Source: Alloprevotella tannerae (lineage in GTDB: Bacteria; Bacteroidota; Bacteroidia; Bacteroidales; Bacteroidaceae). Taken from it: 33,983 bases of DNA. Position 1 is the stretch's first letter; every line of letters starts with the position of its first letter. The stretch spans positions 1 to 33,983 of the forward strand of contig JABZGR010000024.1 of NCBI GenBank assembly GCA_015259125.1. The letters are read 5' to 3'. This document shows, in pieces, positions 1 through 8,678 of the stretch. The notes under the pieces were generated by a model. That model searched no databases. It was not told where the DNA came from and saw only the letters and a list, made by a program, of their open reading frames with translations. The translations under genes and the position numbers were made by a program.

Positions 1-20
1 AGCGATTGAGGCGGTCTTTC

Positions 21-329
21 CTACTCTTTTTGACGTTTATCGGACAGCAATATAAGATTTTGTCGGATATCACTTAAATCAGCCACCCGCACGTTATCAT
101 AGATTCGTGATATTCCCCATGCAAAACGTTCCTTGCTGTTAGGGTCAAAGAACGGACAAGGCTGTTTGTCCGCAATCACTTTCGAGTTGACCATCATATA
201 CTGCTCCCGTCCACCCATTTCGAGCATCGTGTAGGCGGTGTGGCGTAAGCACTGGCTGGCTTTCTCACAGTGAGTACCAGCACAGTGCGCATAGTCATAG
301 GGTAATTGGTTGTATTGTTCAAGGGTCAT
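21..329 (-). CDS. DUF6078 family small protein, possibly 3'-truncated
   Basis: A 102-residue cytosolic protein with no signal peptide or membrane segment. It has regularly placed cysteines (C16, C21, C27) near the N-terminus, a CPFF motif, and a segment reading RFAWGISRIYDN, which together match my memory of the Bacteroidetes DUF6078 family, of unknown function. Family members as I recall them run on for several tens of residues past this point with a basic, aromatic stretch. Here the frame stops shortly after the RQNL segment, and another frame stays open to the window edge, so a frameshift or natural truncation is possible. Its ATG shares one base with the stop codon of the gene upstream (TAATG), so translation is probably coupled to the membrane protein. 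Function unknown. Confidence 0.75.
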   Translation of the reverse strand: MTLEQYNQLPYDYAHCAGTHCEKASQCLRHTAYTMLEMGGREQYMMVNSKVIADKQPCPFFDPNSKERFAWGISRIYDNVRVADLSDIRQNLILLSDKRQKE

Positions 330-1231
330 TAGTTCGTTTTATTTTGATCCTCATCATTGGCACTAGAGGTATTATCAAGCTTCAACTCTGAACTGTAGTT
401 CCAGAAATAGTAGATTTCTTTTCCATTTCTATCTTTATGTGACACATGAAAGAATTTCTTTAGTCCTTCTCTTAAACGATGAAATTTCTTCTTTTCCTTT
501 CCATTTGAAGTACCATCTTTAGGTAGTTTGGCTGCAAATCCTTTACATCGCCATATTACATAGCCCGAGAATATGATTATAATAATGATTCCTATAATGG
601 TTCTCCACCAAATATTATCTTGTAGAAAAAATAAGATAGTATCAAGGAAACTACAGTTTGCAATGACTTTTTTGATAATTTGTTTATCATTTTCATTAAA
701 GATGAGACTATCTTTAATAAAAGTTAGGAACCAGCTGATTGTAATAATTAGGCTAACCATTTGATTTACCTTTGAAACAGAGAAAGGATAATGCCCCATT
801 ACTTTGCGTATAGGGTCTTTATGGCTTTTTATGATACCAAATATAGGAGTTCCTAAATACGTACTTAATTCCTCAATATGAGCCTCCCAATTCTCTTGCC
901 AAAACTTACTCCCTCGATTTGCCATATACCATAAAAGAGATAATAAAAAGCCTAAAGCAGCAATAAATAAAGATGCCCAATGTGATTTTGAATTTGAAAA
1001 AACATTATAATATCCAACAAAGATAGCACCAATAAAGAGAACAAAATAGGCTGTGCGTTTCCAATATAACTCAATCTCAAATTTTCTTGTATCGAGTGCT
1101 ATTTCAATAGCTTTATTTATCAGATCTTTATTCGGGATTTCTTTTCCAGAAGTAGGGTCCTTTTCAGAATGATAACACTTTATGTATTCTTGTTTTGATA
1201 TACTTTCATCTTTTTTCTTTACTTGTTCCAT
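329..1231 (-). CDS. AT-rich multi-pass membrane protein, RipA-like
   Basis: A 300-residue protein. Two hydrophobic segments lie near residues 60-77 and 86-103, a further one near 155-172, and an isoleucine-rich one near 210-227. The cytosolic tail is basic. The FEIELYWKR stretch before the first membrane segment and the ANRGSKFWQENWE stretch after the second resemble proteins annotated as RipA-family octameric membrane proteins; I recognise these by memory only. It begins 17 bp beyond the dnaK terminator and no clear promoter is visible, so expression may come from read-through or from a promoter inside the hairpin region. The base composition is much richer in A+T than dnaK beside it, which suggests recent acquisition. 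The stop codon overlaps the start of the DUF6078 gene, forming a two-gene unit. Confidence 0.8.
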   Translation of the reverse strand: MEQVKKKDESISKQEYIKCYHSEKDPTSGKEIPNKDLINKAIEIALDTRKFEIELYWKRTAYFVLFIGAIFVGYYNVFSNSKSHWASLFIAALGFLLSLLWYMANRGSKFWQENWEAHIEELSTYLGTPIFGIIKSHKDPIRKVMGHYPFSVSKVNQMVSLIITISWFLTFIKDSLIFNENDKQIIKKVIANCSFLDTILFFLQDNIWWRTIIGIIIIIIFSGYVIWRCKGFAAKLPKDGTSNGKEKKKFHRLREGLKKFFHVSHKDRNGKEIYYFWNYSSELKLDNTSSANDEDQNKTN

Positions 1232-1247
1232 AGTGTTTGATTAATCT

Positions 1248-1280
1248 AAAAAGCCCCAATGATATTTCTACCATTGGGGC
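1248..1280 (-). terminator. Rho-independent terminator of dnaK
   Basis: A perfect 9-bp inverted repeat (GCCCCAATG, 10-nt loop, CATTGGGGC) is followed on the minus strand by five T. It lies 18 bp beyond the dnaK stop codon and only 16 bp before the start of the next gene on the same strand. Confidence 0.9.
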
Positions 1281-1298
1281 AAGGTTATAATATTATAT

Positions 1299-3194
1299 TT
1301 ACTTCACTTCCTCAAAGTCTGCATCTTGGATGGTGTCATCCTGCTTTGGCTGCTCCTGCTGACCAGCGTCTGCGCCAGGCTGAGGACCTGTCTGTTGGTA
1401 CATTTCAGCGCTGGCGGCTTGCCATGCATTGTTGAGTTCGGCGGTTGCGGTGTCGATGGCGGCGAGGTCTTGCGCCTTGTGCGCATCCTTGAGTTTTTGG
1501 AGTGCAGCTTCGATCGGCGCCTTCTTGTCGGCCGGGAGTTTCTCACCAAGTTCTTTCAATTGATTCTCCGTAGAGAAAATCATACTGTCCGCTTGGTTCA
1601 GTTTGTCGATCCGTTCTTTTTCCTTCTTGTCCGCTTCCGCGTTTGCGTCGGCTTCAGCTTTCATTCGGTCGATCTCCTCTTTCGTCAGACCGCTTGAAGC
1701 TTCGATACGAATACTTTGCTCTTTGCCCGTAGCTTTGTCTTTTGCACTGACGTTCAAGATGCCGTTGGCGTCAATATCAAAGGTTACTTCGATTTGCGGA
1801 ACGCCGCGGCGAGCAGGCGTGATACCTGTTAAGTTGAAGCGGCCAATGCTTTTGTTCTGCGCTGCCATAGGACGCTCGCCTTGAAGTACGTGGATCGTCA
1901 CCTCCGGCTGGTTATCTTCGGCTGTAGAGAAGACTTGGCTTTTCTTGGCCGGTATTGTCGTGTTGGCTTCAATGAGTTTCGTCATCACACCACCGAGCGT
2001 TTCGATACCGAGTGAGAGCGGCGTCACGTCCAAGAGGACTACATCGCCCACACCGCTTTCCTTATTAAGGATTGCGCCTTGAATGGCAGCGCCCACGGCT
2101 ACCACCTCGTCCGGGTTAACGCCTTTAGAAGGCGCTTTGCCGAAGAAACTTTCTACCATTTGCTGCACAGCAGGGATACGGCTTGAACCGCCGACGAGGA
2201 TCACCTCATTGATGTCGCTCGGTTGCAGACCTGCAGCCTTCAAGGCTTCCTGACACGGCACCTTGCAATCTTCTATCAACTGGTGAGACAAAGCCTCAAA
2301 CTTTGCACGTGTGAGTGTCTTTACCAAGTGCTTGGGCACGCCGCCCACCGGCATAATATAAGGTAAGTTGATTTCCGTTGTCGTCGAAGAAGACAATTCT
2401 ATTTTCGCCTTCTCCGCAGCTTCCTTCAAGCGCTGCATAGCCATCGGGTCGGTCGTCAAGTCAGCGCCCTCGTCGTTCTTAAATTCCTCTACCAACCAAT
2501 TGATAATGACGTGGTCGAAGTCGTCGCCGCCCAAGTGCGTATTACCATTGGTCGAGAGCACTTCAAATACGCCGCCGCCCAATTCAAGAATAGAAATGTC
2601 AAACGTACCGCCGCCTAAGTCGAACACGGCAATCTTTGCGTCCTGCTTGGTTTTGTCCAAACCATAAGCCAAAGCTGCTGCCGTAGGCTCGTTCACGATA
2701 CGGCGCACGTTGAGTCCGGCGATCTGACCGGCTTCTTTTGTGGCCTGACGTTGCGCGTCGCCGAAATAAGCCGGCACGGTGATGACTGCATCCTTCACTT
2801 CTTCGCCCAAGAAGTCCTCAGCCGTTTTCTTCATTTTCTGAAGAATCATTGCTGAAATCTCCTGCGGCGTATAGAGCCTATCGTCTATTTTCACGCGCGG
2901 CGTATTGTTTTCGCCCTTCACTACCTCATAAGGTACGCGATCCTTTTCGCGTTGTACCTGATCGAAGGTTTCACCCATAAAGCGTTTGATCGAATAGATC
3001 GTACGTGTCGGGTTCGTAATTGCTTGACGCTTGGCGGGGTCGCCCACCTTGCGTTCTCCGCCATCAACAAAGGCTACGACAGAAGGCGTCGTGCGCTTTC
3101 CTTCGCTGTTGGCTATTACTTGAGGTTCATTGCCTTCAAAAACGGCCACGCAACTGTTGGTCGTTCCTAAGTCGATACCAATAATCTTTCCCAT
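1299..3194 (-). CDS. dnaK: Molecular chaperone DnaK (Hsp70)
   Basis: A cytosolic ATP-dependent Hsp70 chaperone of 631 residues, a normal length. The N-terminal ATPase domain opens with the phosphate-1 motif IDLGTTNS at residues 6-13 and contains the NEPTAAALAYG and FDLGGGTFDIS signatures. The interdomain linker VLLDVTPLSLGIE leads into the peptide-binding domain and a charged helical lid. The C-terminus DADFEEVK is close to the EEVD-like tail common in bacterial DnaK. No dnaJ or grpE lies beside it; the gene stands alone between its own terminator and a long upstream spacer. No CIRCE element was seen upstream, but a tandem direct repeat (3264-3287) sits where an operator could lie. Confidence 0.99.
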   Translation of the reverse strand: MGKIIGIDLGTTNSCVAVFEGNEPQVIANSEGKRTTPSVVAFVDGGERKVGDPAKRQAITNPTRTIYSIKRFMGETFDQVQREKDRVPYEVVKGENNTPRVKIDDRLYTPQEISAMILQKMKKTAEDFLGEEVKDAVITVPAYFGDAQRQATKEAGQIAGLNVRRIVNEPTAAALAYGLDKTKQDAKIAVFDLGGGTFDISILELGGGVFEVLSTNGNTHLGGDDFDHVIINWLVEEFKNDEGADLTTDPMAMQRLKEAAEKAKIELSSSTTTEINLPYIMPVGGVPKHLVKTLTRAKFEALSHQLIEDCKVPCQEALKAAGLQPSDINEVILVGGSSRIPAVQQMVESFFGKAPSKGVNPDEVVAVGAAIQGAILNKESGVGDVVLLDVTPLSLGIETLGGVMTKLIEANTTIPAKKSQVFSTAEDNQPEVTIHVLQGERPMAAQNKSIGRFNLTGITPARRGVPQIEVTFDIDANGILNVSAKDKATGKEQSIRIEASSGLTKEEIDRMKAEADANAEADKKEKERIDKLNQADSMIFSTENQLKELGEKLPADKKAPIEAALQKLKDAHKAQDLAAIDTATAELNNAWQAASAEMYQQTGPQPGADAGQQEQPKQDDTIQDADFEEVK

Positions 3195-3263
3195 AGTTAT
3201 ATTTTGTTTTATTGTTGTTTACTTATTTATCTGCCCACTAAAATACAAGTGGCGTGCCAAACC

Positions 3264-3287
3264 TGATATTTGAGGCGTGATATTTGA
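3264..3287. repeat. Tandem TGATATTTGA direct repeat in the dnaK leader region
   Basis: TGATATTTGA occurs at 3264-3273 and again at 3278-3287, separated by GGCG (14-bp step). It lies 70-93 bp upstream of the dnaK ATG. It could be an operator for stress control of dnaK, but that is inference. Confidence 0.6.
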
Positions 3288-3593
3288 AATTTCTTTCGCT
3301 TTATCACCCTTTGGGGCGAGTATGTCCCTAAATAAGCAAGCGTTATGCCAAAATGTAATCTTGTCAGTGTCTTTTACGGATCAGTTTGTCTGACTTTGTT
3401 GCGATACCCCTTGACAATACGTGGCAGATGAGGCTATCGGCCAATATTATGATGCGATGGCGGGAGGTTGATGCTATGTTTGCCGGAAGTCTGTCCTTGT
3501 AGTTTTGTCGTATTACTGAAGAATGGCTGACAAGAGGACTACGGTGCGAAGCGGCCATTTATTTATTGGCGCGAAAAATGCCTTGTTGTTTCG

Positions 3594-3677
3594 TTTGCTG
3601 GGAGCAAACGATAGTTTGGCGGGAAGAAACGATGGTTTGCCGCCACCAAACGATAGTTTGCCGGGAGCAAACAACGG
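3594..3677. repeat. Array of four 21-bp palindromic units
   Basis: Four contiguous 21-bp units start at 3594, 3615, 3636 and 3657. Each begins TTTG and has CAAA or GAAA at positions 12-15, so GTTTGC...GCAAAC-type arms face each other across an odd-length centre (TGGGA, CGGGA, CGCCA, CGGGA). The third unit has its centre changed to CGCCACC, keeping the outer GTTTG/CAAAC symmetry. The dyad axes fall at about 3601, 3622, 3643 and 3664. The array lies 85 bp beyond the stop codon of the exonuclease gene. It resembles in layout the 22-bp arrays elsewhere in this window. Confidence 0.85.
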
Positions 3678-3761
3678 GAAAGTAAGTTGGGCGCATTCCA
3701 TATAAAAGATGAATGCGTGGAAAACGTAGAGATTTCGAGGTAGATTCAGGCTTTGTAGGGC

Positions 3762-4253
3762 CTACAATAGCAATTTCGCAATGGCAGCACAGGCTTCCGC
3801 ATCGGCTAGCGCGTGGTGATGCTGCTCAAGTTGGTAACCGCAGGCGGCAGCCACGGTGTGGAGCTGATGATTGTCTAAATGGGGGAGTGCGTGGCGCGCG
3901 GCTGTCAGCGTATCCAAGAAAGTATAGTCGGGATAATCCATTTGATAGACCTGAAAGACGGCTTTAAGGCAGCCCTGATCGAAGCGGCAGTTGTGCGCTA
4001 CCAACGGTAGCCCTTCGATAAGCGGTACAATCTCAGTCCAAACCTTGCTAAACACAGGTGCATTTTCCGTGTCAGATTGACGCAATCCGTGAATGCGTGA
4101 GTTCCAATAACAATAATAGTTTGGCTCAGGGCGAATAAGCGCATAAAAAGATTCGACCTGCTCGCCGCCTCTTACGACAACGAGGCCGACCGAGCAGACA
4201 CTGCTGCGCGCTTGATTGGCCGTTTCAAAATCTATTGCAGCAAAGTCTAACAT
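3762..4253 (-). CDS. DnaQ-like DEDDh 3'-5' exonuclease
   Basis: A single-domain exonuclease of the DnaQ/RNase T superfamily, 163 residues from the chosen start. The three motifs are present: Exo I (D8 and E10 in FAAIDFETAN), Exo II (D92 in AHNCRFD) and Exo III (H146 and D151 in HHALADAEA), giving the two-metal DEDDh active site. HGL at 55-57 is also typical. It is probably a stand-alone epsilon-like exonuclease for DNA or RNA trimming rather than a polymerase subunit, since no BRCT or UvrC domain is attached. The frame stays open 15 codons further upstream (to 4298), but family members begin right before the DFAAIDFE strand, so ATG at 4253 is preferred. It is divergent from the permease gene. 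Confidence 0.9.
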   Translation of the reverse strand: MLDFAAIDFETANQARSSVCSVGLVVVRGGEQVESFYALIRPEPNYYCYWNSRIHGLRQSDTENAPVFSKVWTEIVPLIEGLPLVAHNCRFDQGCLKAVFQVYQMDYPDYTFLDTLTAARHALPHLDNHQLHTVAAACGYQLEQHHHALADAEACAAIAKLLL

Positions 4254-4558
4254 ACTTTCAGTTGTATATAAATAATAGCGGATGAAGCATTGCGCCAAAG
4301 GTAGTCATATTCTTATGTAACTTGACGTTGTGGGATGTATTTTTGCGTAAGGCTGTACGCTTTTAAGATATTAGCACGCTTTTTGAGGTGCAACTAATGG
4401 GGAAATGGGGCATTTGCTTTAATTTTGCACACGCGAAGAACTTAAAAGTAGCATCGCCGCCATTTGGTACTTTGCATTAGGACTACAATCGTAAGGCTTC
4501 AATGCGCGCAAGTCGGCCGATCGGCGAAAAATAGAAAACAAATAAAGAATTATTTCGT
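4254..4558. other. Divergent intergenic region, exonuclease/permease
   Basis: About 300 bp that must hold both divergent promoters. TAATTTTGC at 4420-4428 fits a Bacteroidetes -7 box on the plus strand, but no TTTG lies at the right distance upstream. TACTTTGC at 4469-4476 is a second, poorer candidate. No gene or strong hairpin was seen. Confidence 0.45.
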
Positions 4559-5785
4559 ATGAAATGGTCTATCACGACGACAAAAGAGGGTAAAAACTAC
4601 CTCTTTCCTTTTCTGCTTATTACCTCACTCTTCTTTATGTGGGGTTTTGCCCATAGTATGCTGGACGTATTGAATAAGCATTTCCAACTATCACTCAATA
4701 TTTCTATGATGCAGTCGGCGCTGGTGCAGAACGCCGTTTACGGCGGCTACTTCTTGATGGCGCTGCCTGCGGGTAGGTTGATCAGTCGCTTTGGTTATCG
4801 AGCCGGCGTCTTGACCGGCTTAGGCTTGTTTGGGCTCGGTGCATTGCTTTTCGTGCCCGGTAGTCTGCTTCCATCAGCCAATTTGTTTTCCTTTTACTTC
4901 TTTGTCGGCTGTTTGTTTATCTTAGGTTGCGGCTTAACTTGCTTGGAGACGTCGGCAAACCCATACGTTACGGTACTGGGTGCGCCTGAAGGAGCAGAGC
5001 GCCGCATCAACTTCGCCCAATCTTTTAATGGTTTGGGCTGGATTCTTGGTCCTTTAGTGGGTATCTTTCTCTTTCGCTCCGGTGCGCAAGACGATGACGT
5101 TGTACTGCCTTATGCCGTGATCGGTATTATTGTCTGGCTGGCTGTTTTTGCTTTTGCACGCGTGAAATGGCCGGAAGTGGGTGGCGATGAATCTGAAGCA
5201 AGCGATGAGCAGGTAGGCCGTAGTCTTTGGCAACAGCGTCATTTTACGTTCGGACTTGTAGCCCTCTTCCTCTACGTTGCGGCCCAGACCGGTATCAATA
5301 GTTTTTTCATCAATTTTACGACGACTTCCGAAGTGGGACTCTCGAATCAGACCGCTACACTTTTGTTGTCGTTTGGCTGTATGGGACTCTTTATGGTCGG
5401 CCGCTTGACGGGGAGTTGGCTAATGGGACGCATACGTCCTGAACGCTTGCTCGCGTTTTATGCTTTGTTGGCTATGGGTGGCACGATGCTAATCGTCTTC
5501 TTTGGCGGGAACATCGGCGTGGTGGCCTTATTGGGCGTTTACTTCTTCGAAAGTATAATGTTTCCGACGATTTTTGCCCTCTCCATTCGCGGATTACGTC
5601 AGGCGACAAAGCGCGCTTCGTCTTATCTTATTATGACAATAGTGGGTGGTGCCGCTGCACCAACGCTGATGGCTGCCATAGCGGAGCAAACGTCGATGGC
5701 TTTTGCCTTTATCGTCCCTTTAATCTGTTTTGTCGTTATTTTTGTTTATGCTGCGAAGTATAAACAATGGGGTAGTGGTAGTTGA
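4559..5785 (+). CDS. FucP-type MFS sugar:H+ symporter
   Basis: An inner-membrane major facilitator of 408 residues with about 12 hydrophobic segments, in the fucose/glucose-galactose permease branch. The first helix carries FFMWGFAHSMLD, where D36 matches the proton-coupling Asp of E. coli FucP. E130 in CLETSANPYVTVLG matches the second essential acidic residue of FucP. PAGRLISRFGYR (70-81) is the cytoplasmic loop 2-3 motif, and RRINFAQSFNGLGWILGP is typical of the family. The substrate is a hexose or 6-deoxyhexose such as fucose, but the exact sugar cannot be read from the sequence. No sugar-catabolic genes are adjacent. It converges with the TonB-dependent receptor gene across a shared hairpin. 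Confidence 0.92.
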   Translation: MKWSITTTKEGKNYLFPFLLITSLFFMWGFAHSMLDVLNKHFQLSLNISMMQSALVQNAVYGGYFLMALPAGRLISRFGYRAGVLTGLGLFGLGALLFVPGSLLPSANLFSFYFFVGCLFILGCGLTCLETSANPYVTVLGAPEGAERRINFAQSFNGLGWILGPLVGIFLFRSGAQDDDVVLPYAVIGIIVWLAVFAFARVKWPEVGGDESEASDEQVGRSLWQQRHFTFGLVALFLYVAAQTGINSFFINFTTTSEVGLSNQTATLLLSFGCMGLFMVGRLTGSWLMGRIRPERLLAFYALLAMGGTMLIVFFGGNIGVVALLGVYFFESIMFPTIFALSIRGLRQATKRASSYLIMTIVGGAAAPTLMAAIAEQTSMAFAFIVPLICFVVIFVYAAKYKQWGSGS

Positions 5786-5884
5786 GTAAGGATTAACGGA
5801 GTAGTGAGGTGGATGAAAAACTCATCTTTTGCCGACTAAGTGTAGTCTATTCTACATCGGCTACACATTATATAATATATAGTA

Positions 5885-5920
5885 AAGCCGGAGCAGGTCT
5901 GAAGATTACTGCTCCGGCTT
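5885..5920. terminator. Bidirectional hairpin between convergent genes
   Basis: A 12-bp perfect inverted repeat (AAGCCGGAGCAG / CTGCTCCGGCTT) with a 12-nt loop sits between the permease stop (5785) and the receptor stop (5928). T-tracts are short on both sides, so termination efficiency is uncertain, but position and stem strength fit a shared terminator. Confidence 0.7.
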
Positions 5921-5927
5921 CGTCATA

Positions 5928-8411
5928 TTACATGCCTACGGCTTGTGTGCCTTGGTTGTTCTTTTGATTGATCACGTCTTGGTTGGAGATCGTGTGATCT
6001 GCTTTCTTGACGGCTGCTTTCAAATGGCCGATGCGCCAGGTTACGCCGACGGCAAACACCATATTCTCGTGCATGGTGAAACGCTGAATGTTGGTGAAGT
6101 CTTTTCCGATGGTTTCGTTCGTCATTTTTAATTGTGGGAAGAAAAGATTAGCTCCTACCAACGTTACCGTTAAGCGGTCGTCCTTTAAGAAAGAGCGCGT
6201 GAGCGAAAGACTGTTGAAATGAAATGAAGGTTGCGAGCCTTGTAGCGTGTATCTGCCGCGGAAGTAACCACCCGTGACGCCCAATTGTAGTTTCCACCAA
6301 AGATCCTGCGTCAGATTAGCGAAGACCGAGCCGCTATAACCGTGATTGTGCTCGCCGCTTGCGTATGATTTGTAGTCATCATAGTTGAGGGCAGCGTTGA
6401 CGTTGAGGCGCGTAGTTTTTGTCGCGTTCCACATTACATTGAGGTTGAACGTACCGGTTTTTACGTGTGTACGGTTGCCGTAAGTCGAGTTGAGTAAACG
6501 CCCGTCAAAGAAGCTATAATTGGACATTTCGTTGGTCGTTGTCGTATAGTTGAGCGAGGCCATTAGGGTTAGGACGCGCCCAAAGCGATTATAGCCCAAT
6601 TCGAAATTGTGCCAACGCGTGCTGGTCAAATTCGGATTACCATAACTCAGCATTCCCGGAAAGTTGCGAGCCACATAGGGCGAGAGAGCATCTATGCTCG
6701 GTCTGTTAATACGCAGGTTATAGTTGGCTTTTATAATTTGGGTGGGGGAGAGATTCCAACTTGCACTGACTGATGGCACGAGATCGTTGAGCGTCTTGGA
6801 GAAAGATGGCTTTGAACCATCAGGATACTTTACTTCAATGTGTGAAGTCTCGAAGCGTAGGCCGATGCGCAAGGCGAGTGCGTCGCGCTGATAAGCCCAT
6901 TCGCCATAAGCTGCGCCGATGTTGTTGTTGTGACGATAATGAGAAGAACGAGATGGGTCCGGCGTCAATGGTGTTGACGTTTCAGAAGGCCGCGTAAGTT
7001 CGTCGAAATCGCTGACGTTTCTGCGCGCGATATACTTTACGCCGGTCGACAGTGTCTGACTTGCTGAAAGCGGTGTGGTAAAGTCGATTTGCCCCGTGTG
7101 TTCCGGCGACTTCATTGTGCCTTTTGTGAGTTGGTCAAGCAGTCCGGCTTGATTTACGACTTGACGAAACCAATAGAAGTTGTCAGCTGTCGTCTTCTCA
7201 TTACTATAATGGTAAGAGAGCGTCAGCTTTTGCTGCGGGTGCTTAAAGGTGTGCTGGTAGTCAACGCCGATCTCAATGTTGTCCATTCCATTTTTCAGCG
7301 TGCCTGAGCGATGATTGCCGCCCAAGTAGGTGACGCCGTCCTTGAGTAAGCGAGTTTCGCCCGTTACATCTTGATTTTGCCGGAAACCCCACCAGTTGCT
7401 TGAAACGCTGAGTAAGTTGTGCGCATCAAATTCATAACTTGCTTCGAGGCTACCCATATTGCCGTGTGAGCGCTGTTTGGATGTTCCTTCATTTCGGAAG
7501 AGTAAATTGCCGGGAGTGGAGAATGTGTTGCGCTCAATCAAGAGATCGGTTGGGATGGATTTGCTTTGAAAAAGATTAAGATTGCCGGAGAGCGTCAGTT
7601 TCCCTTGCTTGACCATTGCAAACAAACTTTCGTTTATGCCTCGCTGACTCGCACGGATGCCGGGCGTGAACGTGTAGCCGTTCGTGTTGTCTTGCGTCTG
7701 CATAATAATGTTGAGAATACCGGAAACTCCCTCTGCGTCGTATTTTGCGCCGGGGTTAGTGATTACTTCCACGCTTTTTACCGCCGATGCCGGGTAACTT
7801 TTGAATATTTCTCCGGGATTGCTGCTCATGAGTTTGTTGGGCTGGCCATTAACGTAAACTTTGAAACTCCCGCTTCCGTTGACTGTAATTTTATCTTGCC
7901 CATCAACGGTCACGAGTGGCACTTTTCGTAGCATATCCAAAAGACTTTGTGTCTTGGATTCCGGATCATCTTTTACGGCATAATTGATGCGATCGCCCGT
8001 AGCTTTCACCAAAGGCGCTTTAGCTGTAACTACGGCCGTCTTCAAATCGCTTTCGCTTATAAATAATGCGAGTCGGCCCAAATCAACCTGTTTTTCTTCA
8101 GCCAAAATAAAGTCGCGGCTGCAAAATCCTTTGCTCAAAGCGGCAGCTTCGAGCGTATATCGGCCCGCTTGCGTGCAAGTAAGGCTGAAAACGCCTTGTT
8201 CATCTGCTACGCCAGTGGCTATTAGGTGCTTGTGCTTCCCTGCTTGGTAGAGTCTGATTGTGGCATAAGGCTCTGGCTGTGCGTTGGCAGAATCAACGAC
8301 AAGGCCTTTGATGGTATAGCTTGCAACTGTTTGTGCTTGTGTCGGTAAGGTGGAAATCAGCACAAGCGCTAAAACCGCAGCGTACATTACGGTATTAAAG
8401 GTGTGTTTCAT
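5928..8411 (-). CDS. TonB-dependent outer-membrane receptor, OMP_b-brl_3 type
   Basis: An 827-residue outer-membrane protein. Residues 1-26 form a signal peptide ending LPTQAQ. Residues about 31-115 are a carboxypeptidase-regulatory-like beta-sandwich (GLVVDSANAQPEPYATIRL). Residues about 125-240 form a TonB plug, with LLDMLRKVPLVTVDG, VYVNGQ and GAKYDAEGVSGILNI typical of this group. The rest is a 22-strand-type barrel of the OMP_b-brl_3 class. There is no SusD-like partner and no TonB or transporter gene next to it, so the ligand (glycan, peptide or metal chelate) is unknown. A complete promoter lies at 8569-8599, giving a leader of about 150 nt. Confidence 0.93.
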   Translation of the reverse strand: MKHTFNTVMYAAVLALVLISTLPTQAQTVASYTIKGLVVDSANAQPEPYATIRLYQAGKHKHLIATGVADEQGVFSLTCTQAGRYTLEAAALSKGFCSRDFILAEEKQVDLGRLALFISESDLKTAVVTAKAPLVKATGDRINYAVKDDPESKTQSLLDMLRKVPLVTVDGQDKITVNGSGSFKVYVNGQPNKLMSSNPGEIFKSYPASAVKSVEVITNPGAKYDAEGVSGILNIIMQTQDNTNGYTFTPGIRASQRGINESLFAMVKQGKLTLSGNLNLFQSKSIPTDLLIERNTFSTPGNLLFRNEGTSKQRSHGNMGSLEASYEFDAHNLLSVSSNWWGFRQNQDVTGETRLLKDGVTYLGGNHRSGTLKNGMDNIEIGVDYQHTFKHPQQKLTLSYHYSNEKTTADNFYWFRQVVNQAGLLDQLTKGTMKSPEHTGQIDFTTPLSASQTLSTGVKYIARRNVSDFDELTRPSETSTPLTPDPSRSSHYRHNNNIGAAYGEWAYQRDALALRIGLRFETSHIEVKYPDGSKPSFSKTLNDLVPSVSASWNLSPTQIIKANYNLRINRPSIDALSPYVARNFPGMLSYGNPNLTSTRWHNFELGYNRFGRVLTLMASLNYTTTTNEMSNYSFFDGRLLNSTYGNRTHVKTGTFNLNVMWNATKTTRLNVNAALNYDDYKSYASGEHNHGYSGSVFANLTQDLWWKLQLGVTGGYFRGRYTLQGSQPSFHFNSLSLTRSFLKDDRLTVTLVGANLFFPQLKMTNETIGKDFTNIQRFTMHENMVFAVGVTWRIGHLKAAVKKADHTISNQDVINQKNNQGTQAVGM

Positions 8412-8568
8412 ATCTTATTTTTTATTGTTAGTTCGCTATTTCGGTGTAAGCAGAAAGGGATAATACAGCAAAGATCGTCGTTTGGGAATCCCGCTATGAG
8501 AAGCTCTTAAAAAGGTTTGGCTATACAAATCGCGAGGTTTCTTTCTGTGTTAGTTTGCTATTACACAG

Positions 8569-8599
8569 CAAAAGTAAAGGATTTGATTATACTAACAAA
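8569..8599 (-). promoter_or_regulatory. Bacteroidetes promoter for the TonB-dependent receptor
   Basis: On the minus strand TTTG (8599-8596), a 19-bp spacer and TACTTTTG (8576-8569) match the Bacteroidetes -33/-7 consensus exactly. Transcription should start near 8562, leaving about 150 nt of 5' untranslated RNA. Confidence 0.85.
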
Positions 8600-8678
8600 G
8601 GATTCCTAAGTTTTTTTTGAGAAAAGCGTTGAAGAAATTATTGGCTTTTAATTCGACAAAGAGAGGAAAAACTGCCGT

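Larger units (their letters stand above)
3195..3761. other. Gene-free spacer upstream of dnaK
   Basis: About 570 bp without a convincing gene. The part nearest dnaK must hold its promoter, but I could not find a clean TTTG/TAnnTTTG pair; TATTTTAG about 45 bp before the ATG is the nearest imperfect -7 box. It also holds the direct repeat at 3264-3287 and the 21-bp palindromic array at 3594-3677. Short open frames on both strands here are low-complexity translations of the array and match nothing I recognise. Confidence 0.6.

Noticed and set aside
3364..3705. Short frames on both strands across the 21-bp array
   Set aside because: Their translations simply mirror the tandem repeat and have no promoter or homologue that I know.
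3753..3768. TTGTAGGGCCTACAA palindrome at the exonuclease stop codon as a terminator
   Set aside because: The centre is too tight for an RNA hairpin loop and no T-tract follows.
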